The notes: generated by a model from the sequence alone, not told the origin. Counted from the stretch's first letter, positions 7,473 to 17,078 are shown. The stretch: 20,876 bases of DNA from a virus (IMGVR_UViG_3300006875_000218:1-20876), one strand, 5' to 3'. A program made the numbers and translations.

Positions 7473-9043
7473 TATACAAGTACCCCTAGTTCTATTCTAC
7501 CTCTTATCCAATCTCTGGAAACTGTGACTACTGTTCCCAAAGTATTACTTAAACCAAATCTACGATTAGTTAATCTTACAAAATCCCCTAGCTGTATATC
7601 AAACATGTGTGGATAAGCTACCAAGGTATAAATTGTTCTTGGCGTAGACCATAAAGCATTTCTCAAACTAGATTCTTCACTAGCCCCAGTTTGCGTGATT
7701 AGATAGGTATCTTCCTGTTCTGGTTCACTAGTAGTTTTATAATTTGTTTTGACAGTATTATTACTAGTTGTACTATAATACCATTCACTAGCAAAATCAG
7801 CACTATTTTTTACAGGTAAACCAGAAGCTAAACCACTAGTTTGAACAGTATAATTTTTACAATAAGCAATTTTAGTAGCTGCTCTAACAGGAGGCCTTTC
7901 GCTAATACTTATTGAAAATTCTTCTATATCACTGGCAACTATATCTATACTTGCGCTAGTTGCTTGATCTAATTTTATTAGCTTTAATTTACCTACATCA
8001 CTGTCATTAGTTAGTGGGCCTATATTAATAGCTAATTTTGCTCTAACACTTCCCGCCAATCTATTGCATATATCCAATAAATTTTCTCGGGAGCTGCTGT
8101 AAAACCCAATAGGGCGTTTATAAGTACCACTAACAGTAAAGTTAGCATCAAAATTAGTAAAATTGGTTAAATCCAAGTCGCTGTCGGTTAGTCTTGTAGA
8201 TGAAGGCCCATAATTTTTAAGTATATTTTTTATTGTTTCACCAATTTTATTAGTATACGTACCAGTAGTTTTATCCCCTTGCACGCTGCAAGTAATTTGA
8301 CCAAAATTAGCTTGAGTAAGCCTAAATCGACCGCGCGTCAAGTCTTTTTCTACACCAGTTATAGGCACTCCCATGTCTCGTACTTCAATTATATCTTCAA
8401 TAGCCCCATTGTGTACAACATAATATGTTTTTCCGGCCTCATCTATACCAGCAGTGGTTGCATCATCAGTAATTCGCTGATTTATTAACGGAGTGACATT
8501 AAAACATTCACCAAAACATACAGGTTTTAAATCTAATATATTGTTTTTTGTTTCCTGTAGTACAGTATCTTCCGACAATGTAGTATCTAATTGTTTTAAT
8601 TTATCTGCTATAATAATATTAAACGTAGTCCTGTCTCTAGCTACTAATTCTGCAGTAGTTCCACGAAATAATACCTTAAAATCACTTTTTGACCAATTAG
8701 GGTCACCTATGTATATAGTAATATTTTTATTAACAAATATTAAATTTAAATAGGCTGTGTCAAGAGCTCCGGTAGTATTGTCTAGTTCAATATCACCATA
8801 GCTTATATTTACTGTTCCATCTAGTGATAAGCTTTGGGTAAAGCTTACTCCTCCAACAATAATTGGTATATAAGCTTTATTACTTGGTGTATCTGATGTT
8901 GAACTAGTATAGGCACCGTTTGATAAATAAAGAGTGGTGCCGTTGGCACCACTCAAATCTGTTACATTATCAATTTCAACAAGTATTCGCCTAATATGTT
9001 TAGGCGTTTTTAACCAGGCTTTTAACTCTGATAATGTTGTCAT
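7472..9043 (-). CDS. Tail-tip (distal tail/hub-like) protein
   Basis: This 523-residue protein is encoded directly after the tape measure (11-base gap), with AGAAGGA before its ATG. Its stop overlaps the fiber start as TAATG, so the two are probably translated together. The N-terminus reads [21 protein letters not shown] segment around residues 85-140 ([15 protein letters not shown], then [20 protein letters not shown] and a [18 protein letters not shown]-like end) matches a tail protein pattern found after tape measures in many phages of Gram-negative bacteria. The C-terminus ([36 protein letters not shown]) resembles the end of hub or tip proteins that close the tube. The expected place is the tail tip, joining tube, tape measure and fiber. 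No peptidase or lysozyme motif is visible. The function is inferred from position and family feel. Confidence 0.75.
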   Translation of the reverse strand: MTTLSELKAWLKTPKHIRRILVEIDNVTDLSGANGTTLYLSNGAYTSSTSDTPSNKAYIPIIVGGVSFTQSLSLDGTVNISYGDIELDNTTGALDTAYLNLIFVNKNITIYIGDPNWSKSDFKVLFRGTTAELVARDRTTFNIIIADKLKQLDTTLSEDTVLQETKNNILDLKPVCFGECFNVTPLINQRITDDATTAGIDEAGKTYYVVHNGAIEDIIEVRDMGVPITGVEKDLTRGRFRLTQANFGQITCSVQGDKTTGTYTNKIGETIKNILKNYGPSSTRLTDSDLDLTNFTNFDANFTVSGTYKRPIGFYSSSRENLLDICNRLAGSVRAKLAINIGPLTNDSDVGKLKLIKLDQATSASIDIVASDIEEFSISISERPPVRAATKIAYCKNYTVQTSGLASGLPVKNSADFASEWYYSTTSNNTVKTNYKTTSEPEQEDTYLITQTGASEESSLRNALWSTPRTIYTLVAYPHMFDIQLGDFVRLTNRRFGLSNTLGTVVTVSRDWIRGRIELGVLV

Positions 9044-9054
9044 TATCTATCCTT

Positions 9055-12000
9055 CTATCGCTCTTGCATAGGTGCAAGTAAATTCTGTGTTTTACCAAAA
9101 CTACCAACATTTACATATTTTGTAGTTTTTATTTCGTCTACGACATTATCACTTGTATTAGTTAATACTTGTGATAATACTACTGTTTGAGCATCTATAG
9201 CTGCTTTAATTTCTGCTGCGGCTTTTGCTGCATCTTCAGCGGCTTTTTTAGCAGCTGCTTCTGCTGCGGCTTTTTCTGCTGCGGCTTTTTCTGCTGCGGC
9301 TTTTTCTGCTGCGGCTTTTGCGGCTGCTGCGGCTTTTGCTTCTGGTGTTAGTTCTAATGGAGTTACTATTATATCAGGCGCAATAATTTTTAGTTGTTCA
9401 GTAAATGCATTGCTTAAACTACTTGTTGCAGTATTACCTGCTTGTATAGAAGCAGCTGCGGTTTGGCCAACTGTTGTTGGATTTACAGCATTTACCGCAT
9501 TATATAAAGTAACTAATTCTGTAAATTTTTGTGCAGTTGTTTTTGTATTTGCTTCAATTAATCCTAGTGTTATGCCTTGGGCTGTTAGCAATTCTAGTTG
9601 TCGCTGAGCATCTGTTAATTTAGTATTAACGATTTCAGTTGTAGTATCTAAATCAGCTAATATAGATTTGTGTAACGTTTGATATAGCTCGCCACTACCG
9701 TACAGTGTACTAGCAGCTGTTAGTAGCTGTTGCGATAATGCTGGAAATTTTTCTGCAGCTTTTTCTGCTACAGCACTATCACTAGATCTTACATCCTGTA
9801 ATAACTTATCATATTCAGTACGTAATTGACTAAATTTGTCTAAGTCAGACAGTGGTGATAGATTACCTTGCAGCAGTTGAGTTTTAAAATCTACTAAACT
9901 AGTTTTTATTTTCTCTAGTGCTGATATACTACTTTCCAATTCTCGTTTACGATCTTCAAAAGTAGTTTTTAGTTGTGCTCTTAATTCCTTAAGTGTTGCT
10001 GCTTTAGTCCAACGTGCAATTACCGCTATATTTTCAGCAGTTGCTTGTTTAGCTTGATAAAGTGTTTCTACATATTCACTTGCTTTTGTACTTATTTCTG
10101 CTATTGCTTTTTCTAAAGGCGAACTTGTAGATTCTAACTCTAGAATTTCATTGTTTAAATCTTTTAATAATTTAGCTACTGCATTCGAGCTTTCGTCATA
10201 TACTTTCTGAAATGCTGGTGCTAGTTTCAATAAAGTTGTATATAAGTCTATACTAGCTTTATCGACCGGTTTTATACTTTGAACCAATTGTTTAAATTCT
10301 TCTTTTGTATCTACGCTTTCTAAGCCTAGTCTCTTTAAATCTTCTACTAATGCTTTTTGTACTGGGGCTAATCTTTCTGCTTCAGTTAAGAAATTATCAC
10401 GGAAGAACTCAGTTTGCTTTAAGAATTCGTCAAAGCCGCCTGCTGCGTCTGCAAGTGATTCAGTAATATCAAATTTATTTAGTAGGTCTATTGTTCCACC
10501 AAGATTTAATATTTGCTGAGCAATTTTTTCATTTGTATCAGTGACTCGCACTACTGTTAATAATAAATCTTCACCAAAATCTGCAAATTGTTCAAACTCA
10601 CTAAATATTGCTGCAGATGCGTCAGATATTAAACTACCTAATACAGCCTCTACTTCTGCTTTAATTTCTTCTCCAGTTTTACCTCTAAAACTAATCTTAG
10701 TTTCTGGCATTGCTTGATTTAGAACAGAATTTACTTCGTCTATTGTAGCTGTACCTGTTCGTTGTGCAACGTCTTTAATCAATCTTCCAGCACTAGTAAA
10801 GACTTGAGTAAAATATCTGGAAACGTCGTCGTCAACTTCTTTATAGTTATTTTCTATACTAGTTTTTGTTTTTCCATACCATTTTTTCTTTGTAACTTTT
10901 AATTGTTCAAAAAATTCTAAAGCTGTTTTATTTGCGGTACTTGCTAGTTCGGCAAAAGATCCTTGTATAACAATTCCAGAATCTTGGATTTCTTTAGTAG
11001 TTTTACTAGCAAATATACCTGTACCAAATAACCCTCTACCACTTTGTGTACCTTCAACTGTATTAAACATGCTACCAGTCGCTAAACCACTTACTCTAAC
11101 TAAAGACTTTGCAGTATTATTAATACCATTATCAATAGATTGCAACACTGATAACATTTGATTGTTAACACTTAACCCATCTACACTGGTTTCTTTAATT
11201 TTTTCAATGCCACGACTTATAGCTTCGCTTTTAGCATCAGTATCGCCAAACACGCCGCGACGTACTTGTACTTTTTGACCCTTTTCGTTATAACCCATGG
11301 CAGTGCCCTGGGTTTCTTGGCGTTGTTCGGCATTAGGTACAAAACCTCCGCCACCTTTGCCCCGACCCATACTGCCAAATGCTAATGCTACTAGTGCTGC
11401 TGCAACTGGTGGACCAAATATACCTAGTTGGCCAAAAGTTTTACCATATATTTCACCAATCATAAATGGCATACGTGTCATCATACCATTTATTTGTAGC
11501 ATGGTTTGAGCTGCTTCACTTGTAGCCTTTGAACTTACTTCAACGGCAGCTTTCTTGACAGACGTTACCATTTCTATGCCCATATTTACCATGCGCATAA
11601 TATGATAAGCTTTTTCTAGGGCTGCCAATGTTTTATAAGCTGCAGTATGCTGCTTAAACATTGTTTTCATTGAACCAAGTGCTTTTGCATTACCAGCTAA
11701 TTCGTCATCATTTATTTGTTTTTTCTTTTTTGCCTCAGCGTCTAATAAACCTTGTTTTTCATTAATGAAACCTATTTCTTCTTCACTACCTTGCGAAGCT
11801 TGAATTTTTTGATTAACATTTAATATATCTTGCTGAATTTTCTTTAAGGCTTCTTGGCCTTGTTGTTGTTTAATATTACTCTCTATAATAGTTGTAACTA
11901 TAGAGCCTAATTTAGTACCAACATTACCAAAAGCTCCGCCTAGTGCGTCTGCTAATTTAGCCGCTTGTTCTGTTCTATAAGAAATCTCTGCTTGTTTAAG

Positions 12001-15000
12001 TGCTTGCTGTCTTTGAATTTCTAATATTTCTAATCTTTTTTGTCTTTCGGCTTCTAGTGCCGCTAGCTGATTATTTGCTATATCAGTAATTCTTTGTTGT
12101 TCTTCAGTTAATTTTGCAGCTAAAGCTATTCCCTCTAAACCAAGGGCCTTAACTCTGGCTTCGGTTTCTAATCGTTTAGTACCTAAATTAGCTTCAATTT
12201 CTCCACGCTGTTTTATTGCATCAAAATTAGCTCGTTCTATATCCAACTCAGCAGTTTTATTGATTATAAACTTTTTATCAAGATCGTACAGTTCAGCTGC
12301 ACTTGTAAACTGAGCACGTTGAATTTCTAATCTTGTTTCTTCTTGGGCAATAATTGTATCTCTAGCAGATTTTTCTAATTCTGCGCGTTTTTGAATATCT
12401 TGGATTGTTAGTTCTGTTTGTCGCTGCTTTGTACGTATATCGAGATTTTTTAAATCTTCTGCATTTTTATCTCTGGTAGCATCATATAATTTTTGCTGGT
12501 ATGCGGCTTCTTGCTGAAACTTTACTTGCTTGGTTTCATCAAATTTAGCGTCAGCCTGATTTCTAGCTAATTCAATAGTGCTTAATTCTATACTTTGCCT
12601 ATTAATCATTGCTTGACGTTCAGATTGCGCGTCAGCTGCAATAACTTGTTGTGTAGTTAATCCAGCTATACCTTGAAGTAATCCAGAGCGAGCAGCTATT
12701 ACTTGATTAGTTTCATTTTCTATACGCAGGAGTTTATTTCTATCTTCTAAGCGTTGGCGTTCTTTTTGAATTTGTCCTTCTATTCCTGCGGCTCGCTTTT
12801 CGCCACCAAGCTCAATCAATCTGGCTTGTTGTTCTCCCTCTTTGCGACGAACTGCCCCAACAGCAGCATTTACTTGACGTGTTATCATCTTGGGATCTAC
12901 GCCACCAGGAACACTAAGTATTTCGTCCGATTTAGAGTAAGCACCGGCTTGTTGAACAGCCTCAGCTTGAGTAACGCGTCCGCTTAATATCGAAGCTACA
13001 AGTCCTGTGGCGACTTTATTTTCATATGCAACTCGTTTTTCTTCTGCTGTAGCATTTTGATCTGCTGAAACTCTAGCATAGTCTACACTAGCGCGAAGTG
13101 CTGCTAATTCTGATTGCAATAATTCATTTTCACGAATTAAATCTAAATTAACTTTAACTGCATTTATCTGTATGTCTATTTCTTGTAGGCGAATTCTAGT
13201 ACTTTCTTCAGCCGCCCTTTCTCCGCTAAGAACCATTGAATTAGCTTTAGCAATAGTAATACCTGCTTTTTCAGCAGCTTGACCTAGAGCTACTCTAATA
13301 TACTCGGCTCCGCGTGCGAACGCTATATCTAATCCCTTAGCAAATAATTCTCTGCCCTTTTCAATTTGATCTGTAGGCAGTTGTATAATTGCATCTTTTT
13401 TGGCAGCTAGATCTTTCTCTAAACTTTCTGCTTTTCTTCCAAGTATTCTTTCATCTCTGGTTTTTATAACTCTGCCAGTTTTTTCTCGCTCTTCTCGCAG
13501 CTCTTTTTCTTTTTGCCTAGTTTCCTCAAGTTCTTGTTGTAACTGCTTTTGTATACCAGTATATATTCTTAATGCGTTTGATTGATCTTTAAAACCCTGT
13601 TCGACTGCAACAAATTGTTGTATAAACTCTTTGCCAAATAACGCAGCTTTTTTGGGGTCTTTGCTTAATTCTTCAAAAGCAGCTTGTATTCCAAGAGTAC
13701 CTCTATTCATAGCACTTATCATACCGTCTGCTAGTATTTCCATACTTTCACCTAATTTAAATAGGGGATTAGTATTGGCTGTACTTTGCAAAAATTCTTG
13801 ATAGCTTTTTACTGCTTTATCACTAGCGTCCTTGAAACTTTCTAAGTCACTTCTAGTTTTATCCAGCTCTTTACGAGCTGATTCTAGTAGAGATGTAAAT
13901 CTATTTCTAACATCTTCACCTAATGTTGATAAGGCTTTCTCAACGGTTCCTGCACTTAAATCTTTAACTTGCAATAGTTGTTTAAATTGTTCGCGATACT
14001 TTTCGTCTATATTACTTCTACGTAATATATCAAGTGCGCTAATTAATTGTTTGCTTAACCCTTTGGCAACTTGATCATCAATACCATAACCAAAAAAATC
14101 TTTAAAACCTTCTACGATGGTATCAAAAAATCCAGTGCTAGCTTCTTTGGCTAGCCTAGCATCTACAACTAGTTTTTGCGCACTACTACTAATTTCCGCA
14201 AAAGCATTACTTAATGAAATTGCAGTATCAGTTAAACTTTTACCTAATCCAGCACGATCTAATTCAGCTAATGTTCTTTTTGTGTTAAGCGTAGATTCAT
14301 TTGCTGCATCAATGCTAGCTTTAAAGGCTTGCATTTGTTTTTCGTTTTTACTAAATAAGCTTTCAAATACAGCAAATACTGCTGCTCCTATAGATATTGC
14401 TGTAAGCGCACTACCTACTCCATTTAGTGTAGATAATAGCTTACCGCCTACAATACCTATGGCTCCTTGTATTAAGGCAGTTCTAGCGGCAAATTTTTCT
14501 ATTGAAGTGCTAGCATTGTCTATATCTATTTTTAATAGTTTCCAGGCTATACCTACTCCAAGAGTATTGGCTCTAGATACTGCCATCTGAACTATTTCGT
14601 CTTTTCTACCTTTAAGTTTAAGTGCTTGTATATCTTTTTCAAGGCTTATACCTAGTCGGCTATTTTTTGCAGCTTCTTCAGCTTGCTGTAGAGCTTTAGT
14701 ACGTAAAGTACTAAAACTTTGTTCACCAGCTAATTGTTCTTCTAAAACTTTTATAAATTCAGCCTCTAGTTTAATTCTTTCTTTTGTTTCAGAGGTTAGC
14801 TTTTGATTGCCACTACTAACTTGACGTAGGTAGTCTGCATGAGCTGCTTTTAGCTTTGTTAGTGCTTGCTGATCTAACTCTAGTGGATTTTCTTTAATAA
14901 TAGTTTGAAACTGTGGTGAAGCAGTTAGCAGTGCTCCTTGCGGCCCAACTTTTGCATTTTGCTTATAAAAATCTAATATTTTCTTTTCAGCAGCTACTAC

Positions 15001-16119
15001 TTTGTCAACTCTGGCATCGGCAGCTTCAGAAGCTTGTTTGACGGAATACTCTGCTAATTGTTTGTAACTATTTTTTAATCCCTCAATTTTTGTCTGAGTT
15101 TCATCAATACTATCTTGTAATTTTTTACCAAAAGCAGCACGTAGATCAGCAACGGCTGGAATAGCTCGTTTAAGAATTGCAGCAATAACGGCTGCAAGCC
15201 CAAGAGCTAGTGCTGTTGGGCTACTGGCTAATACTTCTACTATTGGCTTAAGAACTGTATTTAATAATTCTAGTCCGCTAAAGGCTACGTTTTGTAGGCT
15301 AGCCAACAACTTATCATATGGGTTTGCTTTGGCATCTGCTAGTGCTGCAAATTTTTCTTCGCCCTCTTTAAGCACAGCATTGGCAAATGCTTGACGACGC
15401 TCAAAATCCGTTAGCTGACTAACAGCTTTACCTAACTGTAGCGCATAAGCCTGCGTAGCTGGCTCAATTTTGGTAAAAATACCCAGTTCGTCTAATAATT
15501 CTGGCTCTAGTTTAACAATACCGCGACTAAGTCTGTTTAGTGCATCTGGCATGTTTACACCAAGCGCTAAACTAGCACTTTTTGCTACTGCTCCTAATCT
15601 AAGAATATTCTGACTGGTCATGCCAGCACTGCTAGTCATAGCTACGCTGCTCATAGCATCGCGTAGGCTAATAGCACCATCACTGGCTTGTGTTAGTTGT
15701 TTAGCAACTGTACCAAGTGCTTTTCCACTAACCGCACCTAGTGTATTGAGTCCCTCAATAAGATTGCTAGTGTCAGCAGCATTTCTAAGTACACCAAAAG
15801 CGGCACTAAGTGCAAATACGTTAGCAGCAAATGCAGCGTATAGTCTAATTAGTGGACCAAGTCCACGAGACTGATCTGCAAAGTCTCTAGCGGCTGCACC
15901 TGTTACACCAGCAGTACCACGCATTTGATTATACTCTAAATTTTCGCGAGGTGATTGTGCAGCGGCTTTTCTTCTGCTATCAGATTGTGCACGAGCTAAA
16001 GCATCTGCTGCTTTGGCAGCACCAGCAAGATTCTTATGTATATTTGCACTACTTGTTTCGGTTTCTTTTACGCCTTCAGCCTGTAGTTTTAATCGCTGCG
16101 TAATATCTGGAAGTGCCAT
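9055..16119 (-). CDS. Tape measure protein
   Basis: The product has 2354 residues and is the largest gene here, a hallmark of tail length determination. AGGAGAAG lies just before the ATG. The sequence begins ALPDITQRLKLQAEGVKETE, has a hydrophobic stretch at about 90-111, and from there to about 265 (NLIEGLNTLGAVSGKAL, DELGIFTKIEP, FANAVLKEGEEKF) resembles the phage minor tail/tape measure domain. Hydrophobic segments follow near 272-320, 545-590 and 1505-1590, the last ending in a Gly/Lys-rich turn. Most of the middle is long charged coiled coil, and the tail end holds Ala/Lys/Glu repeats. By the usual rule of about 0.15 nm per residue the tail would be near 350 nm if the whole chain measures length. 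No peptidoglycan hydrolase motif is apparent. It is the first gene of the unit driven from the promoter at 16179-16207 and ends in TAG. Confidence 0.95.
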   Translation of the reverse strand: MALPDITQRLKLQAEGVKETETSSANIHKNLAGAAKAADALARAQSDSRRKAAAQSPRENLEYNQMRGTAGVTGAAARDFADQSRGLGPLIRLYAAFAANVFALSAAFGVLRNAADTSNLIEGLNTLGAVSGKALGTVAKQLTQASDGAISLRDAMSSVAMTSSAGMTSQNILRLGAVAKSASLALGVNMPDALNRLSRGIVKLEPELLDELGIFTKIEPATQAYALQLGKAVSQLTDFERRQAFANAVLKEGEEKFAALADAKANPYDKLLASLQNVAFSGLELLNTVLKPIVEVLASSPTALALGLAAVIAAILKRAIPAVADLRAAFGKKLQDSIDETQTKIEGLKNSYKQLAEYSVKQASEAADARVDKVVAAEKKILDFYKQNAKVGPQGALLTASPQFQTIIKENPLELDQQALTKLKAAHADYLRQVSSGNQKLTSETKERIKLEAEFIKVLEEQLAGEQSFSTLRTKALQQAEEAAKNSRLGISLEKDIQALKLKGRKDEIVQMAVSRANTLGVGIAWKLLKIDIDNASTSIEKFAARTALIQGAIGIVGGKLLSTLNGVGSALTAISIGAAVFAVFESLFSKNEKQMQAFKASIDAANESTLNTKRTLAELDRAGLGKSLTDTAISLSNAFAEISSSAQKLVVDARLAKEASTGFFDTIVEGFKDFFGYGIDDQVAKGLSKQLISALDILRRSNIDEKYREQFKQLLQVKDLSAGTVEKALSTLGEDVRNRFTSLLESARKELDKTRSDLESFKDASDKAVKSYQEFLQSTANTNPLFKLGESMEILADGMISAMNRGTLGIQAAFEELSKDPKKAALFGKEFIQQFVAVEQGFKDQSNALRIYTGIQKQLQQELEETRQKEKELREEREKTGRVIKTRDERILGRKAESLEKDLAAKKDAIIQLPTDQIEKGRELFAKGLDIAFARGAEYIRVALGQAAEKAGITIAKANSMVLSGERAAEESTRIRLQEIDIQINAVKVNLDLIRENELLQSELAALRASVDYARVSADQNATAEEKRVAYENKVATGLVASILSGRVTQAEAVQQAGAYSKSDEILSVPGGVDPKMITRQVNAAVGAVRRKEGEQQARLIELGGEKRAAGIEGQIQKERQRLEDRNKLLRIENETNQVIAARSGLLQGIAGLTTQQVIAADAQSERQAMINRQSIELSTIELARNQADAKFDETKQVKFQQEAAYQQKLYDATRDKNAEDLKNLDIRTKQRQTELTIQDIQKRAELEKSARDTIIAQEETRLEIQRAQFTSAAELYDLDKKFIINKTAELDIERANFDAIKQRGEIEANLGTKRLETEARVKALGLEGIALAAKLTEEQQRITDIANNQLAALEAERQKRLEILEIQRQQALKQAEISYRTEQAAKLADALGGAFGNVGTKLGSIVTTIIESNIKQQQGQEALKKIQQDILNVNQKIQASQGSEEEIGFINEKQGLLDAEAKKKKQINDDELAGNAKALGSMKTMFKQHTAAYKTLAALEKAYHIMRMVNMGIEMVTSVKKAAVEVSSKATSEAAQTMLQINGMMTRMPFMIGEIYGKTFGQLGIFGPPVAAALVALAFGSMGRGKGGGGFVPNAEQRQETQGTAMGYNEKGQKVQVRRGVFGDTDAKSEAISRGIEKIKETSVDGLSVNNQMLSVLQSIDNGINNTAKSLVRVSGLATGSMFNTVEGTQSGRGLFGTGIFASKTTKEIQDSGIVIQGSFAELASTANKTALEFFEQLKVTKKKWYGKTKTSIENNYKEVDDDVSRYFTQVFTSAGRLIKDVAQRTGTATIDEVNSVLNQAMPETKISFRGKTGEEIKAEVEAVLGSLISDASAAIFSEFEQFADFGEDLLLTVVRVTDTNEKIAQQILNLGGTIDLLNKFDITESLADAAGGFDEFLKQTEFFRDNFLTEAERLAPVQKALVEDLKRLGLESVDTKEEFKQLVQSIKPVDKASIDLYTTLLKLAPAFQKVYDESSNAVAKLLKDLNNEILELESTSSPLEKAIAEISTKASEYVETLYQAKQATAENIAVIARWTKAATLKELRAQLKTTFEDRKRELESSISALEKIKTSLVDFKTQLLQGNLSPLSDLDKFSQLRTEYDKLLQDVRSSDSAVAEKAAEKFPALSQQLLTAASTLYGSGELYQTLHKSILADLDTTTEIVNTKLTDAQRQLELLTAQGITLGLIEANTKTTAQKFTELVTLYNAVNAVNPTTVGQTAAASIQAGNTATSSLSNAFTEQLKIIAPDIIVTPLELTPEAKAAAAAKAAAEKAAAEKAAAEKAAAEAAAKKAAEDAAKAAAEIKAAIDAQTVVLSQVLTNTSDNVVDEIKTTKYVNVGSFGKTQNLLAPMQER
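9261..9319 (-). repeat. 15-bp tandem repeat in the tape measure C-terminus
   Basis: The unit CTGCTGCGGCTTTTT (given strand) occurs three times exactly and a fourth time almost exactly. It encodes repeated KAAAE pentads within a longer Ala/Lys/Glu helix (about residues 2266-2310). The repeat would make a rigid charged helix and is a likely site of copy-number variation. Confidence 0.85.
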
Positions 16120-16153
16120 CTCTTCTCCTAACTGTACACCAGCATTTTTTGCC

Positions 16154-16196
16154 TTGTACCTTTGTAAGTTTTATGTTAATTATACCACAGGTACAA
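16154..16196. promoter_or_regulatory. Inverted repeat bracketing the -10 of the tape measure promoter
   Basis: TTGTACCT (16154-16161) and AGGTACAA (16189-16196) are exact inverted copies separated by 27 bases. One arm lies in the -35/-10 spacer and the other just downstream of the predicted start. The placement suits an operator for a phage or host regulator, or a DNA loop across the start. No regulator gene is visible, so the role is inference. Confidence 0.4.
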
Positions 16197-16207
16197 AAAA
16201 ATATCAA
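16179..16207 (-). promoter_or_regulatory. Near-consensus extended -10 promoter for the tape measure unit
   Basis: On the minus strand TTGATA (16202-16207) is followed by 17 bases and TATAAT (16179-16184), with TGG directly before the -10 as an extended -10 element. The predicted start near 16172 leaves a leader of about 52 bases to the tape measure ATG. It stands immediately after the terminator at 16228-16264. Confidence 0.88.
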
Positions 16208-16227
16208 TCTAACATTTTTTGAGCAAT

Positions 16228-16264
16228 AAAAAAGCCTTCTAATATCAACTAGAAGGCTTTTTTT
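16228..16264 (-). terminator. Rho-independent terminator after the tail chaperones
   Basis: A perfect 14-pair stem (AAAAAAGCCTTCTA with TAGAAGGCTTTTTT) has an 8-base loop and A/T runs on both sides, so it could act in either direction. The TGA stop of the second chaperone frame lies in the loop, and the last codons form one arm. It separates the tube/chaperone unit from the tape measure promoter. Confidence 0.9.
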
Positions 16265-16604
16265 CTTGTGCTTTATGTTTTTTGGTTATAATGTCACTGC
16301 GAATTCTATCTGTAGTAGACATTATTTTTAACATTATTCTTTGTTCAGTTTTTTCAGTAATTTCATAAGTATCGAATAGGCTAAATACTATGCTATAGTC
16401 TTTGCCCATAAATGTGGCACTCATGCCTTCCCAGCGATCTGGTAGATAGCTGTACAGTTCTAGTGCTTGTTGAACTATATCTAGTAGGTCATCAAACTCT
16501 ACAGGTATCTCGCTATCAACTGGCTCACTGTTTAACATTTCACACATTTCAAAATACTGATCCTTGGTCATGCCAACATCACTATTTTGAAAATAATTTT
16601 CCAA
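16245..16604 (-). CDS. Tail assembly chaperone, -1 frameshift extension (GT-like T part)
   Basis: The bounds given cover the frame from its first possible start, a TTG at 16604 with no ribosome site. I infer that it is not translated on its own but entered from the first chaperone by a -1 shift at 16640. The open frame reaches back to 16649, before any stop. The fusion then reads ...DLGN followed by LHQEQIADISNQLENYFQNS, adding 131 residues for a 263-residue product. The content (YFEMCEMLNSEPVDSEIPVE, then DDLLDIVQQALELYSYLPDRW and GKDYSIVFSLFDTYEI) matches the second part of siphovirus tail chaperones, which binds the tape measure and brings tube subunits to it. The C-terminus is Lys-rich and its DNA forms part of the terminator. 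Confidence 0.85.
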   Translation of the reverse strand: MENYFQNSDVGMTKDQYFEMCEMLNSEPVDSEIPVEFDDLLDIVQQALELYSYLPDRWEGMSATFMGKDYSIVFSLFDTYEITEKTEQRIMLKIMSTTDRIRSDIITKKHKAQEKKPSS

Positions 16605-16621
16605 TTGATTGCTTATATCAG

Positions 16622-17035
16622 CTATTTGTTCTTGGTGAAGTTTCCCAGATCAGTTACTTGCTCGCTAATAAAGCTGTCAAAATTTACAGAGCTTTTCATT
16701 AAGTATAGTGCATTTTCTTCACTGTACTCTAATTCTGCTTCTGGATCTTGATCACTAACATCAACAGGCGCAAGTTGTTCAAGATAACGCATTTTAAGCC
16801 CAGTCCAACCTTTAATTGATCCTTTAACATATAGTTCTAAGAACAGGTCATCGTTTAGCTCTTCAACAGGCTGACGATTTTTAAAGGTAGTTTTTGTGGC
16901 TTTTTTGCGAATTGTTTGTAGGGTTTCACGACTTAAAAAACATACTTTAACTTCAAACCCAGGCATACCTGGATATTCTACGTTAATTTCCTTGCTAGGA
17001 ACTAGCATGCTTTTTAGGGACAACTGTGCTGACAT
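16622..17035 (-). CDS. Tail assembly chaperone (G-like)
   Basis: This 137-residue protein sits between the major tail protein and the tape measure, the standard place for the lambda gpG-like chaperone that coats the tape measure during tail assembly and is absent from the finished virion. The ATG follows AGGA by about ten bases. The sequence MSAQLSLKSMLVPSKEINVE, PGFEVKVCFLSRETLQTIRK and later EENALYLMKSSVNFDSFISE resembles known members; the length is also usual. The gene ends CTG GGA AAC TTC ACC AAG AAC AAA TAG, so most ribosomes make the short form and a minority slip at GGGAAAC to make the long form. Confidence 0.88.
   Translation of the reverse strand: MSAQLSLKSMLVPSKEINVEYPGMPGFEVKVCFLSRETLQTIRKKATKTTFKNRQPVEELNDDLFLELYVKGSIKGWTGLKMRYLEQLAPVDVSDQDPEAELEYSEENALYLMKSSVNFDSFISEQVTDLGNFTKNK
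16640..16646 (-). other. GGGAAAC slippery heptamer, programmed -1 frameshift site
   Basis: In the frame of the first chaperone the heptamer is phased G GGA AAC, the canonical X XXY YYZ form, with the zero-frame stop 15 bases further on. The second chaperone frame is exactly the -1 frame and is open from 16649. The lambda tail chaperones use GGGAAAG in the same place. I see no clear downstream pseudoknot or stem. Confidence 0.85.
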
Positions 17036-17062
17036 AAAATTAAAATCCTATAAGTTTGTTGT

Positions 17063-17078
17063 GGGGGCTAATGCCCCC
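17063..17078 (-). other. GC-rich hairpin after the major tail protein gene
   Basis: GGGGGC and GCCCCC pair perfectly around a four-base loop (ATTA on the minus strand), starting 7 bases after the tail protein stop. No T-run follows on the minus strand, so it is not a standard intrinsic terminator. It could block 3' decay and so keep the abundant tube message high relative to the chaperones; that is inference. Confidence 0.6.

Noticed and set aside
9055-9057. Stop-codon reassignment in the phage
   Set aside because: TAG ends the tape measure and first chaperone frames at sensible places, TGA and TAA end other genes, and no gene is interrupted by an in-frame stop.
16128-16145. Five-codon leader ORF (MLVYS) whose stop overlaps the tape measure ribosome site
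   Set aside because: It is too short to support, with only a weak upstream ribosome site.
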